Source of the DNA: Xenorhabdus griffiniae | GTDB lineage: Bacteria; Pseudomonadota; Gammaproteobacteria; Enterobacterales; Enterobacteriaceae | Length of the DNA: 64,000 nt | Assembly (NCBI RefSeq): GCF_037265215.1 | Contig: NZ_CP147737.1 | Span: forward strand, 4,186,001-4,250,000 | Direction of reading: 5' to 3' | In this document: positions 37,606 to 47,259 of the stretch, piece after piece | Numbering within the stretch: position 1 is the first letter of the stretch | Layout of the letters: each line of letters starts with the position of its first letter | Notes under the pieces: model-generated | What the model was told of the DNA's origin: nothing | The model's database searches: none | What the model saw: only the letters and a program-made list of their open reading frames with translations | Position numbers and translations under genes: made by a program

Positions 37606-38520
37606 TCAACCACTTGTCAGCTTGAAGTGGCATCCTAGATTAACTAAATCGGATCGGTTGGCTAATACCAGTGGATGTAGTAGAGGCTTCTCATTATATT
37701 CCCCGTCAAAATTCACTTGTAAAAGCCCAAGAGCATAATGGAGTAAAGGGATACGCTGAGTGATCAGCAATTTTCCATCATTCATCGCGTAATCACTGGC
37801 GATAATTTTTTGCTGAGTAGTGCTGAGCTTGGGGTTAGGCACTACTATAGCAGTCACCAGAGTATTCCACTCAACATCTTGCTCTCTTCCATTTTCGGAA
37901 GCATCCAGCAAATCAGGCACACCACGAAATCGACTCATTACAAAGTCCAGGTAATCTTTTTTCTTCTCACAATATGCACGTACATGCCAACGGATCCCAT
38001 CATAGACCAACGTATGAGGTACGATATTGCGTCCACTTTGTTCTTCCGAGCTTAAGGATACATAGTCAACATCTACCCTCAACTGATAACGAGCCGCTTG
38101 CACCAAACCCCGAACGATCTCTGGATCGATATGGCGGGCTGGCACATTTAAAATCTCAATATGACCGTAACGTAAATCCATTAAAGGGAGAGCCATTCCC
38201 CGTTCTAGATGCCGACGCACCTGCTGTTTTTCCTGATGCAGGAGTGTCAGATACTCATCAACCTTACCTTCACTAAAACGGGGAATAAAAAAAGCGGTGG
38301 GTTTATAACCCCTGAGTTTACTATCGTATTCTAACCCATTAGGAGAATATTTCTTGATGTAGCGATTGATGTCTTTAGATGCCTGCTGACGACCAATATT
38401 AAAAGCAGAGCAAAGGTGGTTTGTCGTTAAACGCCCTTCCCACTGCAACACTATTTCAAGTAAACGAAAGCGTAAAGTTTGATCCCAAGTTAGCTCACCC
38501 ATTGCCTTTATGTGCTCCAA
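37606..38520 (-). CDS. WYL-domain transcriptional regulator (BrxR/CapW-like)
   Basis: 304 residues. N-terminal winged helix (RFRLLEIVLQWEGRLTTNHLCSAFNIGRQQASKDINRYIKK, about 17-57), a central WYL domain (about 130-215, LRVDVDYVSLSS, then GIRWHVRAYCEKKKDYLDFVMSRF), and a C-terminal extension. This layout matches BrxR/CapW repressors that guard phage-defence loci by sensing nucleic acid. Divergent from the Wadjet genes; an ACATG-TT-CATGT inverted repeat (38527-38538) abuts its start and may be its operator. Confidence 0.8.
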   Translation of the reverse strand: MEHIKAMGELTWDQTLRFRLLEIVLQWEGRLTTNHLCSAFNIGRQQASKDINRYIKKYSPNGLEYDSKLRGYKPTAFFIPRFSEGKVDEYLTLLHQEKQQVRRHLERGMALPLMDLRYGHIEILNVPARHIDPEIVRGLVQAARYQLRVDVDYVSLSSEEQSGRNIVPHTLVYDGIRWHVRAYCEKKKDYLDFVMSRFRGVPDLLDASENGREQDVEWNTLVTAIVVPNPKLSTTQQKIIASDYAMNDGKLLITQRIPLLHYALGLLQVNFDGEYNEKPLLHPLVLANRSDLVNLGCHFKLTSG

Positions 38521-38777
38521 AATGCGACATGTTCATGTAACCAGTATCGGAATATTATTCCCTGCCGAATATACTGAACTCATTCATCACATGTAGATAA
38601 GAGAAATCAATTGCCTGTGACTTTCCACCACTACTTGTTCACTTTAACCCATATAATTTTAAATAAAAAATAAAATACCAAAATCGAACATGACGGTGGA
38701 AATTACTCTGTGTTTTAAGAATGAATCTTTTCAAAAGAAAAAGGGGCGATATTTAAACGGGAGGCATAATGAAACTG

Positions 38778-39025
38778 AAGCAGGCGCGTAGTCTAGAATA
38801 TAGGAAAAGACATCACAGCAGAGGAAGCGGATAAACTTTTTTCTGAGGGACTCCTAACCTCAAAATATCTTTTTGAATACCCAGAACCGAATTGTCAAAC
38901 TCAGGTGACCTGCGCCAATCTGGATAAACCGAAGTATCTTCGTAAGCGCAAGCCATACTTCAAATTTGTTTCTGAGCATAACCCAGACTGTTACCTTAAA
39001 ACCGAAATAGATGAAGGTCTGCGAT
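38778..39025 (+). pseudogene. CoiA-like/zinc-domain protein fragment
   Basis: Out of frame with any good start, the DNA encodes NIGKDITAEEADKLFSEG, then TCANLDKPKYLRKRKPYFKF and HNPDC, resembling the N-terminal region of competence-CoiA-like proteins that precede a nuclease domain. It runs without a stop into the beginning of jetA, and the rest of the protein is missing. Family call is tentative. Confidence 0.4.
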
Positions 39026-40521
39026 ATGAAAGAAAATATCAAGCAACGCACAGACAGTTATATTTCAGCAAGAAATCAACATCCAGCTTGGTTACTCCTT
39101 GCCACCCGACGCGCCCCACTCGTATTAAGTTGCCTGAAAACCTTGTTTGAGGAATCAAACGACGGTATTCCTCTTGAACATGCTATTCAGCATCTTGCCA
39201 ACATTCTTATGGATCACGTAAACCACGAACAATATGAAATTAAACAGGATAACCCCATCTTCAGGCAAGCCGTGAACTACGAGAATGGATTAAACGTCGC
39301 CTAATTGTCGAGCGTGATGGACGTATATTTGCAACCGATGCACTTGAGATTTCCATCACTTTTGTTGAAACGCTTGATAACCGCTTTATGACTTCCACCG
39401 CTTCTCGCTTATCCATTGTACAAAGAGAAATCGAAAACCTGGAAACCAGTCTTAATCCTAATCCGGCTAACCGAATTTTTGTGTTACGCCGCCGAATAGC
39501 CGAGCTTGAACGCGAGTTACAAAAGGCAGAAGCCGGACATATTGAAATACTAGAAACACATCAGGCAATTGAACATATTCGCGAAGTCTTCAATCTGGCC
39601 ACGAGTCTGAGAGCCGATTTTCGGCGTGTTGAAGATTCTTGGCGTGAAGCCTATCGTGTTCTCCGACAATCGATTATTGGTGAGCAATATCATCGAGGGG
39701 AAATCGTTGATCGTCTGCTTAACGATCAGGAAGCGCTACTCAATACTCCTGAAGGAAGGGTATTCGACAGTTTTCAACAACAACTTCGCCAGTCTGCTGA
39801 ACTGACCACAATGAGTAAACGATTAAGCGTTATTCTTAGTCACCCTGCCGCTGCTAATGCATTAAGCCGTATACAACGTCATGAACTGCGTTGGCTAGTA
39901 AAACGCCTTGTAGATGAATCGCAAACGGTACTTCAGGCGCGAGCCCGCAGCGAACAAGATGTTCGAAGCTTTATGAAAACCGGCCTCGCCGCGGAACATC
40001 ATCGTGTCGGACATTTGCTTAATGAATTCTTTAACTTAGCATTAAAACTTAATTGGCAGCGCCAAGCTGTACGCAAAAAGGAAGTGCCATTTCCCGCTGT
40101 TGGAGTAGCCGTAGGGGGGATCCCTGTCATTGAACGCCTTCGTTTCAAAGAAGTCGATGATGAAGCAGAGCAAACGCTCGATCTTAGTCATCATGTCGCC
40201 GATCTAGCACAAATCGGTGATGATTTCTGGGATGCTTTTCATGGGTTAGATCGTGAAACGTTATTCTATCAGACACTACAGCTATTGAAGGAGGAAAATA
40301 GACCCATTGGCCTTGCTGAACTGGCGACATTGCTGCCGCCTGTTCACGATCTCGAAACTTTTGCCTTCTGGATTGGAATGGCAAGAGAAGCAGGCATCGA
40401 CGTGAGAGACGATCAACGTGAGTATGTTGAACTTAGTGAGGACGAAGATCACCTCTGGCGATTCAATCTACCTACCACTAGGCTGGAAAGCCAGGCACTG
40501 GAAGATATTGACTGGGAGTGA
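39026..40521 (+). pseudogene. jetA: Wadjet JetA (DUF3375), split by a one-base frameshift
   Basis: Kleisin-like subunit of the Wadjet anti-plasmid SMC complex. ATG 39026 starts MKENIKQRTDSYISARNQHPAWLLLATRRAPLVLS, the usual JetA beginning. At about 39262-39264 (ATCTTCAGG) the reading frame slips; adding one base restores QASRELREWIKRRLIVERDGR and continues unbroken to 40521. The downstream part is also open from 39388 alone. A lost T in a short T run is the simplest explanation; a sequencing error is possible. If real, JetA is truncated at residue 92 and the system is probably disabled. Confidence 0.8.
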
Positions 40522-40526
40522 CAAGC

Positions 40527-41291
40527 ATGGCGGGATTTTTTGACAAATTTATCAATCAGCATAATGCAATAGATTCTGACAATAATTCGGCTCAGCAAGG
40601 CAATGATGTAACCGAGCATAACGATGTAACCGAGCATATAGAGGAAAACATCGCTGGCAGCGAAACGCGAACCGTGAAAAAAATACGAGAGGCCGCCCAA
40701 GAACTGCTTAAGTATGGTCTGCTAGAAGAGGCAAATAAACCCAAACTGTACCGCACTGTGTTGACCCACCCTGAAGAAATCATCCGAATTTTAGAACCAC
40801 TCGATCTAGATATTGGTATAGATGAAATTCGCGGTGTGCTGTATGTCAAAGTCAAGCTTGATGAGGTTCAGGAGCAGAATGAATGGTCACATCCACTGGT
40901 GCGGCGGCAGAGGTTAAATCTAGAACAATCGTTGTTGGTAGCTATTTTGCGCCAGCATTTTATCGCCTGGGAGCAAGAGAGTGGAATCGGAGCTAACCAG
41001 GTGCAGATAGCCATAGACGATCTTCTTCCACAATTACAGGTCTACCTTGGCGATCCGGGAAGCGAGTCAAAAGAGCGAACACGGTTGATTAATCTATTGG
41101 ATCAATTGAAAGTCCATGGATTAGTGACGTCGCCAGATGACCATGAGCGAATCACTATTCGTCCAGTCATTGCCCATCTCGCTGATCCGGTAAACCTTCA
41201 AGCATTACTAACATGGCTACGGGAACAGGTCGCACACCAGACTCCCTTTGATGACACATCTAAAAAAGATAACAGCGAGGAGGAAGCATGA
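40527..41291 (+). CDS. jetB: Wadjet JetB (DUF4194)
   Basis: KITE-like subunit (DUF4194) bridging JetA and JetC. ATG 40527 lies 8 bp after GGAG; GTG 40518, overlapping the jetA stop, is the alternative. 254 residues: an acidic, low-complexity first 45 residues including a duplicated NDVTEH, then the winged-helix region RKIREAAQELLKYGLLEE-like and HPLVRRQRLNLEQSLLVAILRQHF. Overlaps jetC by ATGA. Confidence 0.85.
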   Translation: MAGFFDKFINQHNAIDSDNNSAQQGNDVTEHNDVTEHIEENIAGSETRTVKKIREAAQELLKYGLLEEANKPKLYRTVLTHPEEIIRILEPLDLDIGIDEIRGVLYVKVKLDEVQEQNEWSHPLVRRQRLNLEQSLLVAILRQHFIAWEQESGIGANQVQIAIDDLLPQLQVYLGDPGSESKERTRLINLLDQLKVHGLVTSPDDHERITIRPVIAHLADPVNLQALLTWLREQVAHQTPFDDTSKKDNSEEEA

Positions 41292-44200
41292 AGCAAGAGA
41301 CTTTCCTGATGAAAAATGACTCTTTTATTCTCACCAGTATCGAACTATTTAACTGGGGGGGATTTCAAGGATTGCATCAGGCGGCCATCAATCAGGCAGG
41401 TACGGCAGTGATTGGCCCAACCGGAAGTGGTAAAACGACTCTAGTAGACGCACTGATGACACTGCTTTGCGCTAATCCTCGCTATAATCTGGCCTCAACG
41501 GGTGGGCATGAAAGTGACCGGGATTTAATCTCCTACGTACGGGGAGTGTCTGGCCCTGGTGATGGAGGAGAAGGACAATCACATATCGCCAGATTAGGGA
41601 AAACTGTGACAGGTATTGCTGCAACACTGGAGCGTGAGGGGCAACTGGTACGCCTGGGGGCGCTGCTGTGGTTTGACACAACCAGCTTCAGTGCAACGGA
41701 TATGAAAAGGCTTTGGTTATTCAGCGATAGTCCAGAACAGACACTTGAACGCTGGCTGAACATCTATCATGACGGCGGCACACGGTTGCTAAAGCAAATG
41801 GAAAAAGAGACGACCGGACTCTGGACATGGTCGAATAAAAAACAATACCTGGCTCGTCTGAGGGACTACTTCGATGTGGGAGAGAACGCCTTTACTCTGC
41901 TCAACCGTGCTGCAGGATTAAAGCAGCTAAACAGTATCGATGAAATTTTCCGCGATCTGGTACTTGACGACCATTCCGCTTTTGAGCGAGCAAAGGAAGT
42001 CGCCAACAGCTTTGATGACCTGACCGAGATCCATCAGGAGCTGGAAACCGCTCGCAAGCAACAACAATCCTTACAGCCTATTGCCCTAAACTGGGCTAAA
42101 CATCAAGAACAGCAAATACAGCTTGCTGACAAGCTGGTACTGGAATCGTTGTTGCCCATCTGGTTTGCAGAACAGGCAAGCCATCTCTGGCAACAAAAAA
42201 TCCGTCATATTGAGACGGCGCTTGATGAGGCAGAAACCAAAGAAGCTCATCTTCGGGTGCAGCTTGAATCTCAGAAAAAAGTCATTACCGACTGCATGCA
42301 GCGTTATCTACAGGTTGGTGGTGCAAATATTGATGAACTGAACGACCGTATTAACGACTGGCAGAGCACCCTCACCCAACGAGAAACACTAGCGCACCAG
42401 TACCAGCAACTGACACATAATCTTGGATTTTCATCTGTACTGACTCAACCACAGCTGGAGGAGAACCAGCATGAAGCTGAGGCCAGATTGGAGCAACTCA
42501 CCCACGAGATAAAGCTTAAACAAGATGAGGTGTATCAAAAAGGCGCTCTCAGGCACAACGTGGCCGAGCAACTTCGTCAGCTGGAGTTGGAAAGCACCGA
42601 GATTTCACGACGTCCGGACTCTAACCTCCCCGTTCATTATCAGGCATTCCGCAGTGAGTTAGCACAAGCACTAAATATTGATGAAACCAACCTTCCTTTC
42701 GTGGCAGAACTGATTCAGGTTAAGCCGAAAGAAGCTCCATGGCGTGGTGCCATTGAACGCGCTATCGGTAGCCATCGGCTGCGTATCCTTGTCTCACCGG
42801 AATCTGCACCAGTAGCGTTACGCTGGGTAAACCAACGCCATAATCGTCTGCATGTGAGATTACTGGAAGTAAAATTACCGCATTCTCCCGCCAGATTTTT
42901 TGACGATGGTTTCACCCACAAACTGCTGTGGAAGGACCATCCCTGGATAGAGGCAGTAAAAGTGCTACTAGCAAATATTGATCGCCATTGTATTGACAGC
43001 CCCGAACAGTTGCGCAATATCCCCCATGCCATGACCGTTCAAGGACTAATGTCTGGCAAGCAACACTTTTACGACAAACAGGACCAGAAACGCCTTGATG
43101 AGGACTGGTTGACAGGGTTTGATAATCGGGATCGCATGACCTTCCTGGCGAAGGAAATTTCCAGGCTTCAGGAACAGATGGTGATCGCAGATCAAGAACT
43201 AGAGTCGGTAAAAGGTGAGGCAAGCCAGCTCCAGCATCAGGTTATTTTACTCCAAAAAATTCAGCAAATTGACTTCCATAATATCGATGTTCAGGGCGCC
43301 ATGAGACGGCTAGCTGAACTAAAGGAAAAACTGGAAAACTTAACCCACCCAGATTCTGATGCAAGTGCTGCCAAGTTACTGATGACCCAGGCACAACAAG
43401 TTGAAAATGAACTAGAAAAGCAGCTTCAGAAAGCCAATAAAGACTCCGGCAGACTGGAAAAAAGCCTCGAAACGGCTTTAGCTACAGAGCAACAGGCACA
43501 GCGGGTTGCACAACAAGGAATATCGGCGGAAGATCGGCAATTAAGCGCCCTACACTTCCCAATAATAACAATAGAACAACTGTCTGATATTCATGAGCTG
43601 GAACGCCAACATATGCGCAAACTCCAGGATGAAATCGAAAAGCTTAAAGAAAAACTGCACGACTTGAACATGGAACTGACTCGGCGCATGTCCGAAGCCA
43701 AACGCGTGGATACTGGGGCACTTGCTGAAATAGGCACAGTTCTGGAAGATATTCCAGCTTATTTGCAGCGCTTGCAGAAACTGACCGAAGAAGCCTTACC
43801 AGAAAAACTCCACCGTTTTTTGGACTATTTGAACCGCTCGTCCGATGATGGCGTAACACAATTGTTCAGCCATATTGAACATGAAGTGTTAATGATCGAA
43901 GAGCGTCTAAGCGAACTAAACGCCACAATGTTCAGGGTTGATTTTCAGCCAGACCGCTACCTACGGCTGGTAACAAAGAAAGTAAACCATGAAAGCCTAC
44001 GCACGTTTGAAAAAGCTCAGCGTCAGTTAAATGCCGCACGGTTTGTTGATGATAACGGTGAAAGCCATTATAAAGCCTTACAAGAATTGGTTGCATTGCT
44101 TCGGGATGCCTGCGAGAGAAATCGAACTCTAGGTGCAAAAACGTTGCTGGATCCACGTTTTCGTCTGGAGTTCGCCGTGTCGGTGATGAACCGCCATACT

Positions 44201-44572
44201 GGTAATGTGATTGAATCACGCACTGGCTCACAAGGCGGTAGCGGCGGAGAAAAGGAGATTATTGCTTCCTACGTGCTTACCGCATCGCTCAGTTATGCAC
44301 TTTGCCCCAAAGGTAGTAGCCATCCGCTTTTCGGCACTATTATTCTTGATGAAGCTTTTTCCCGTAGTTCTCATGCGGTTGCAGGCAGGATCATTGCCGC
44401 ACTCAAAGAGTTTGGTCTGCACGCAATATTTATCACACCTAACAAGGAAATGCGGCTGTTGCGCCATCATACTCGCTCGGCTATCGTCGTCCATCGACGC
44501 GGCCAGAATTCAAATATGGTTTCCCTGAGTTGGGAAGAGCTTGAAAAACACGATCAACGGAGAACACACTAG
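41288..44572 (+). CDS. jetC: Wadjet JetC, SMC/MukB-like ATPase
   Basis: 1094-residue motor of the Wadjet complex, which extrudes DNA loops to detect small circular plasmids. Walker A GPTGSGKTT (about 43-51), two long coiled coils (about 260-400 and 640-900) around a globular hinge, ABC signature GSQGGSGGEKE and Walker B TIILDEAF near the C-terminus followed by HAIFITPNKEMRLLRHHT. All ATPase motifs intact. Coupled to jetB; ends just before jetD. Confidence 0.92.
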   Translation: MKQETFLMKNDSFILTSIELFNWGGFQGLHQAAINQAGTAVIGPTGSGKTTLVDALMTLLCANPRYNLASTGGHESDRDLISYVRGVSGPGDGGEGQSHIARLGKTVTGIAATLEREGQLVRLGALLWFDTTSFSATDMKRLWLFSDSPEQTLERWLNIYHDGGTRLLKQMEKETTGLWTWSNKKQYLARLRDYFDVGENAFTLLNRAAGLKQLNSIDEIFRDLVLDDHSAFERAKEVANSFDDLTEIHQELETARKQQQSLQPIALNWAKHQEQQIQLADKLVLESLLPIWFAEQASHLWQQKIRHIETALDEAETKEAHLRVQLESQKKVITDCMQRYLQVGGANIDELNDRINDWQSTLTQRETLAHQYQQLTHNLGFSSVLTQPQLEENQHEAEARLEQLTHEIKLKQDEVYQKGALRHNVAEQLRQLELESTEISRRPDSNLPVHYQAFRSELAQALNIDETNLPFVAELIQVKPKEAPWRGAIERAIGSHRLRILVSPESAPVALRWVNQRHNRLHVRLLEVKLPHSPARFFDDGFTHKLLWKDHPWIEAVKVLLANIDRHCIDSPEQLRNIPHAMTVQGLMSGKQHFYDKQDQKRLDEDWLTGFDNRDRMTFLAKEISRLQEQMVIADQELESVKGEASQLQHQVILLQKIQQIDFHNIDVQGAMRRLAELKEKLENLTHPDSDASAAKLLMTQAQQVENELEKQLQKANKDSGRLEKSLETALATEQQAQRVAQQGISAEDRQLSALHFPIITIEQLSDIHELERQHMRKLQDEIEKLKEKLHDLNMELTRRMSEAKRVDTGALAEIGTVLEDIPAYLQRLQKLTEEALPEKLHRFLDYLNRSSDDGVTQLFSHIEHEVLMIEERLSELNATMFRVDFQPDRYLRLVTKKVNHESLRTFEKAQRQLNAARFVDDNGESHYKALQELVALLRDACERNRTLGAKTLLDPRFRLEFAVSVMNRHTGNVIESRTGSQGGSGGEKEIIASYVLTASLSYALCPKGSSHPLFGTIILDEAFSRSSHAVAGRIIAALKEFGLHAIFITPNKEMRLLRHHTRSAIVVHRRGQNSNMVSLSWEELEKHDQRRTH

Positions 44573-44576
44573 CAAC

Positions 44577-45722
44577 ATGAACTCCCCTGACGAAATCGCT
44601 AAGAAACTTTCCAACCAATGGTACAACTCAAAGCTCCGTGCTGAACGCCTACTCCCCCCAGGTAACTGGCCATTGAGTATCCCCATTGGTAAACCCACCT
44701 CAAGGGAATTTACTAAAAATACTCAACAAGTTTTGGAACATGTTCAGGCATGGAGGAATGTGAAGATCGGACGAGTCGAATGGGAGTTAGTGAGTTATCG
44801 GGCAAGTAATATGCCAATATCCATGCCATTGCGTTGGGTTTTACAGAAGCCTTCAGAATGGATTAATGCCACCAAGGATCCAGTGGTCAGCTGTGAGTTC
44901 AGATTACTTGAGGAAATTATCGAACATGTCAACACAGTTTTTCATCCACTATTGATCAAGAATCGTTCGCTTTGGATATATCGAAATCCTCAAGAGGTCA
45001 TTACGGCAGCCAAGTTGGCCAACCGCTTAACACCGGGATACGCAAATGGACTACCATTGAGATTATTGTCAGGGCTAGGGGTGGATACAAAATTTATTGA
45101 AAATAATACATCATTACTAACCAGGCTCTTGGACGAACGTTTTATGGGAGAAGCCAGTAAACAAGGTTTAACAGATTTTCTGAATGCTCTTGATGAAAAC
45201 AACCATTGGGTACTAGTAATACCGCTGTCACCAGAATTATTACCCTTTAAAAAAAGTAAAGTCACCACGGCAGAACTGGCTGAAATTAAACTGCCTGCTC
45301 CACGCTTGCTCATCATTGAAAATGAACAATGCCAGCATCAACTACCAACTTTACCTGACACTATCGCCATCTTAGGCACAGGACTTGATTTGCAATGGTT
45401 ATCTAACCCTGCTCTGAAAGAAAAATCCGTTGCCTACTGGGGAGATATGGATACCTGGGGACTTTTGATGTTAGCAAGAGCCAGAAAATATCACCCAACT
45501 CTTTCTGCATTACTAATGCATCGAGAGTTGTTTGATGAACATGCCAGTCATAAGGCTGTTCCTGAGCCGGTAAAAGCACAAGACACCATTCCTGATGGTT
45601 TGCTGAACGAAGAAGCTGATTTTTATTACTATTTAGCTAATCTACAATGCGGACGCCTTGAACAAGAATTCCTCCCGATAGATGTAGTAACTTCGGCATT
45701 AATGAGCTGGGGAACGGATTAG
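44577..45722 (+). CDS. jetD: Wadjet JetD, Toprim-type nuclease subunit
   Basis: Topoisomerase VI-related nuclease that cuts plasmid DNA sensed by JetABC. ATG 44577 gives 381 residues; the earlier TTG 44541 lies inside jetC. N-terminal DUF3322-like region (PDEIAKKLSNQWYNSKL) and C-terminal DUF2220 Toprim region with LLIIENEQ and VAYWGDMDTWGLLML, whose Asp pair is the metal site. Intact. Confidence 0.9.
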   Translation: MNSPDEIAKKLSNQWYNSKLRAERLLPPGNWPLSIPIGKPTSREFTKNTQQVLEHVQAWRNVKIGRVEWELVSYRASNMPISMPLRWVLQKPSEWINATKDPVVSCEFRLLEEIIEHVNTVFHPLLIKNRSLWIYRNPQEVITAAKLANRLTPGYANGLPLRLLSGLGVDTKFIENNTSLLTRLLDERFMGEASKQGLTDFLNALDENNHWVLVIPLSPELLPFKKSKVTTAELAEIKLPAPRLLIIENEQCQHQLPTLPDTIAILGTGLDLQWLSNPALKEKSVAYWGDMDTWGLLMLARARKYHPTLSALLMHRELFDEHASHKAVPEPVKAQDTIPDGLLNEEADFYYYLANLQCGRLEQEFLPIDVVTSALMSWGTD

Positions 45723-46014
45723 TACATATAAAAGCCGAAAAATTAAGTGGCGAAGAATGATATTTGGGCCAATCCTTATAACACGCACTGTTGCCCGACA
45801 TCCCATTAATGGCCATTGCTTATGTGTGCCAGGATAACATGTGGTATAAACAAATTTCAGTTGCCAAGGATGACGGAAAGTGTACTCCAAATAGGCATAC
45901 TATGTACGATTCAATAAATTGATGTCATACCCACTTTCACTATTCATCAGATTAGCAGACTTATGAAGTGTCCGAGATCCTGATACCACTATAGTGCGAT
46001 CACGGCTTGTAGAT
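45723..46014. other. intergenic remnant
   Basis: 292 bp between jetD and the C58 protease gene. Short open stretches (one reading ITRTVARHPINGH on the plus strand) hint at old coding DNA; nothing identifiable. Confidence 0.3.
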
Positions 46015-46554
46015 TTATACAATTGAGTACACAAGAATGTCATTACATGGCCTTGCAATCGCCCCTATTCCATCACGGTTAGGCCAATATCTTTCCTTAA
46101 ACCATTCTCTAAGATGACAACGTGTCGGGAAATGAACGCAACCAAAATTAGGATCAAAAAAGTCGACACCATAGAAAGTTACTGCTAACCCAATAGCATG
46201 ATCTTCATAAGCCAAAGCTTCATAACCTTCATTGATAGTTGCCAAGTTTTTTACAATATTGTTTTCATCATAACGGCTTAAATGTATATATAATAATCCA
46301 TTTTCATTAAGAAATTTAATGCTATCCATACTTTTAGCTTTAAGATTTTCAACTATTTTTATGTAACTAGGAAATTTTATATTTCCTGGAAATAGGTGAG
46401 ACTTTCCTGATTTGTGCATCTTTACCCAAGCCATTACTAAACTACTACAGGCTCCATTTTGCATAGTTGAAGAGAAATTAAGGGGAAAATGCAGAGTTTG
46501 ATTGAAGCGAAATACCCAATTTCCTCCAAATTCATTAGCATCTAATAACGACAT
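46015..46554 (-). CDS. YopT-like (peptidase C58) cysteine protease, putative effector
   Basis: 179 residues from ATG 46554 after GGGGGGA. A Cys-His-Asp triad in the correct order and spacing for peptidase C58: Cys36 in NGACSSLVMAW, His119 in YEDHAIGLAV and Asp134 in FFDPNFGCVHFPT. C58 enzymes (YopT, AvrPphB) cleave host proteins, for example near prenylated Rho GTPase tails. No N-terminal signal peptide; delivery route unknown. Lies alone between the Wadjet locus and effector genes. Low GC indicates transfer. Fold assignment is from motifs only. Confidence 0.65.
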   Translation of the reverse strand: MSLLDANEFGGNWVFRFNQTLHFPLNFSSTMQNGACSSLVMAWVKMHKSGKSHLFPGNIKFPSYIKIVENLKAKSMDSIKFLNENGLLYIHLSRYDENNIVKNLATINEGYEALAYEDHAIGLAVTFYGVDFFDPNFGCVHFPTRCHLREWFKERYWPNRDGIGAIARPCNDILVYSIV

Positions 46555-46575
46555 TTTTAAATCCCCCCCATTCAC

Positions 46576-47036
46576 TATAAGTTTGGTTTACGAAAAAAAT
46601 TAAGGGCAAAAATATGTTAAAAACAGGATATATTGGTTTTGCCTAATGTAAAGGTTTTTAAAAAGCATTTTAGTAAAGATTCTGAACAAGCTTTATATGC
46701 CAGTAAATTAAGTCGATTCCACTAAAACGCCGGAATTAAACTCAACTCATTGATATTCTCAGAATCCTCCAATGAAGGAAGCCGAACGATGTGCAGCTTT
46801 ACATATCGCTCCAAACTCTGCGCTTCAGGGTATTTTAGCTTTATCAATGGGTTATAAGGTCAGGTGAAAGTTTTACGCAATTTTGTGAGTTAAGTCCGCT
46901 AAAGGGCTTTGCATTGTCCGCAGCACCTGGGCTTTGTACCCTGTGAGCTGGTGGAGCCGTTCGCTGGTAATTGAGCGGGCAGTAATCCCCACAGACACCT
47001 TTCCTTATTTCAGTTACGTATATTAGCTTGAACATC
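46576..47036. other. intergenic debris
   Basis: No complete gene. The minus strand at about 47012-46880 reads KVSVGITARSITSERLHQL and then GYKAQVLRTMQSPLADLTHKIA, a coding-like fragment of unknown family. The rest is AT-rich. Confidence 0.3.
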
Positions 47037-47141
47037 TATACCAATCTAACTTCAAGATGCGTATGATTTCTCTCCGCGAAGCGGGGAGAAATCAGGCTTC
47101 ATATCGTGTTGTAAATTGCAATTTGAAGTTTGATGCGTATA
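47037..47141. repeat. 105-bp MITE-like palindromic repeat, family A, copy 3
   Basis: Same ends (TATACCAATCTAACTTCAAG ... GATGCGTATA) and hairpin GATTTCTCTCC...GGGGAGAAATC as the copies at 8189 and 26179. Confidence 0.8.
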
Positions 47142-47259
47142 TATCATAACGGAAAGGTATTTTTCTTGGTATAACCTCGGGGCTCCACCTGCATAAATAA
47201 TAAAATCGCCTGAATCGGCGCTTTTATTATAATTAACGATTGAGCCATATTATTTGTGA

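Noticed and set aside
46844-47035. 63-codon minus-strand frame as a gene
   Set aside because: Fragmentary, without start signals, and surrounded by debris.
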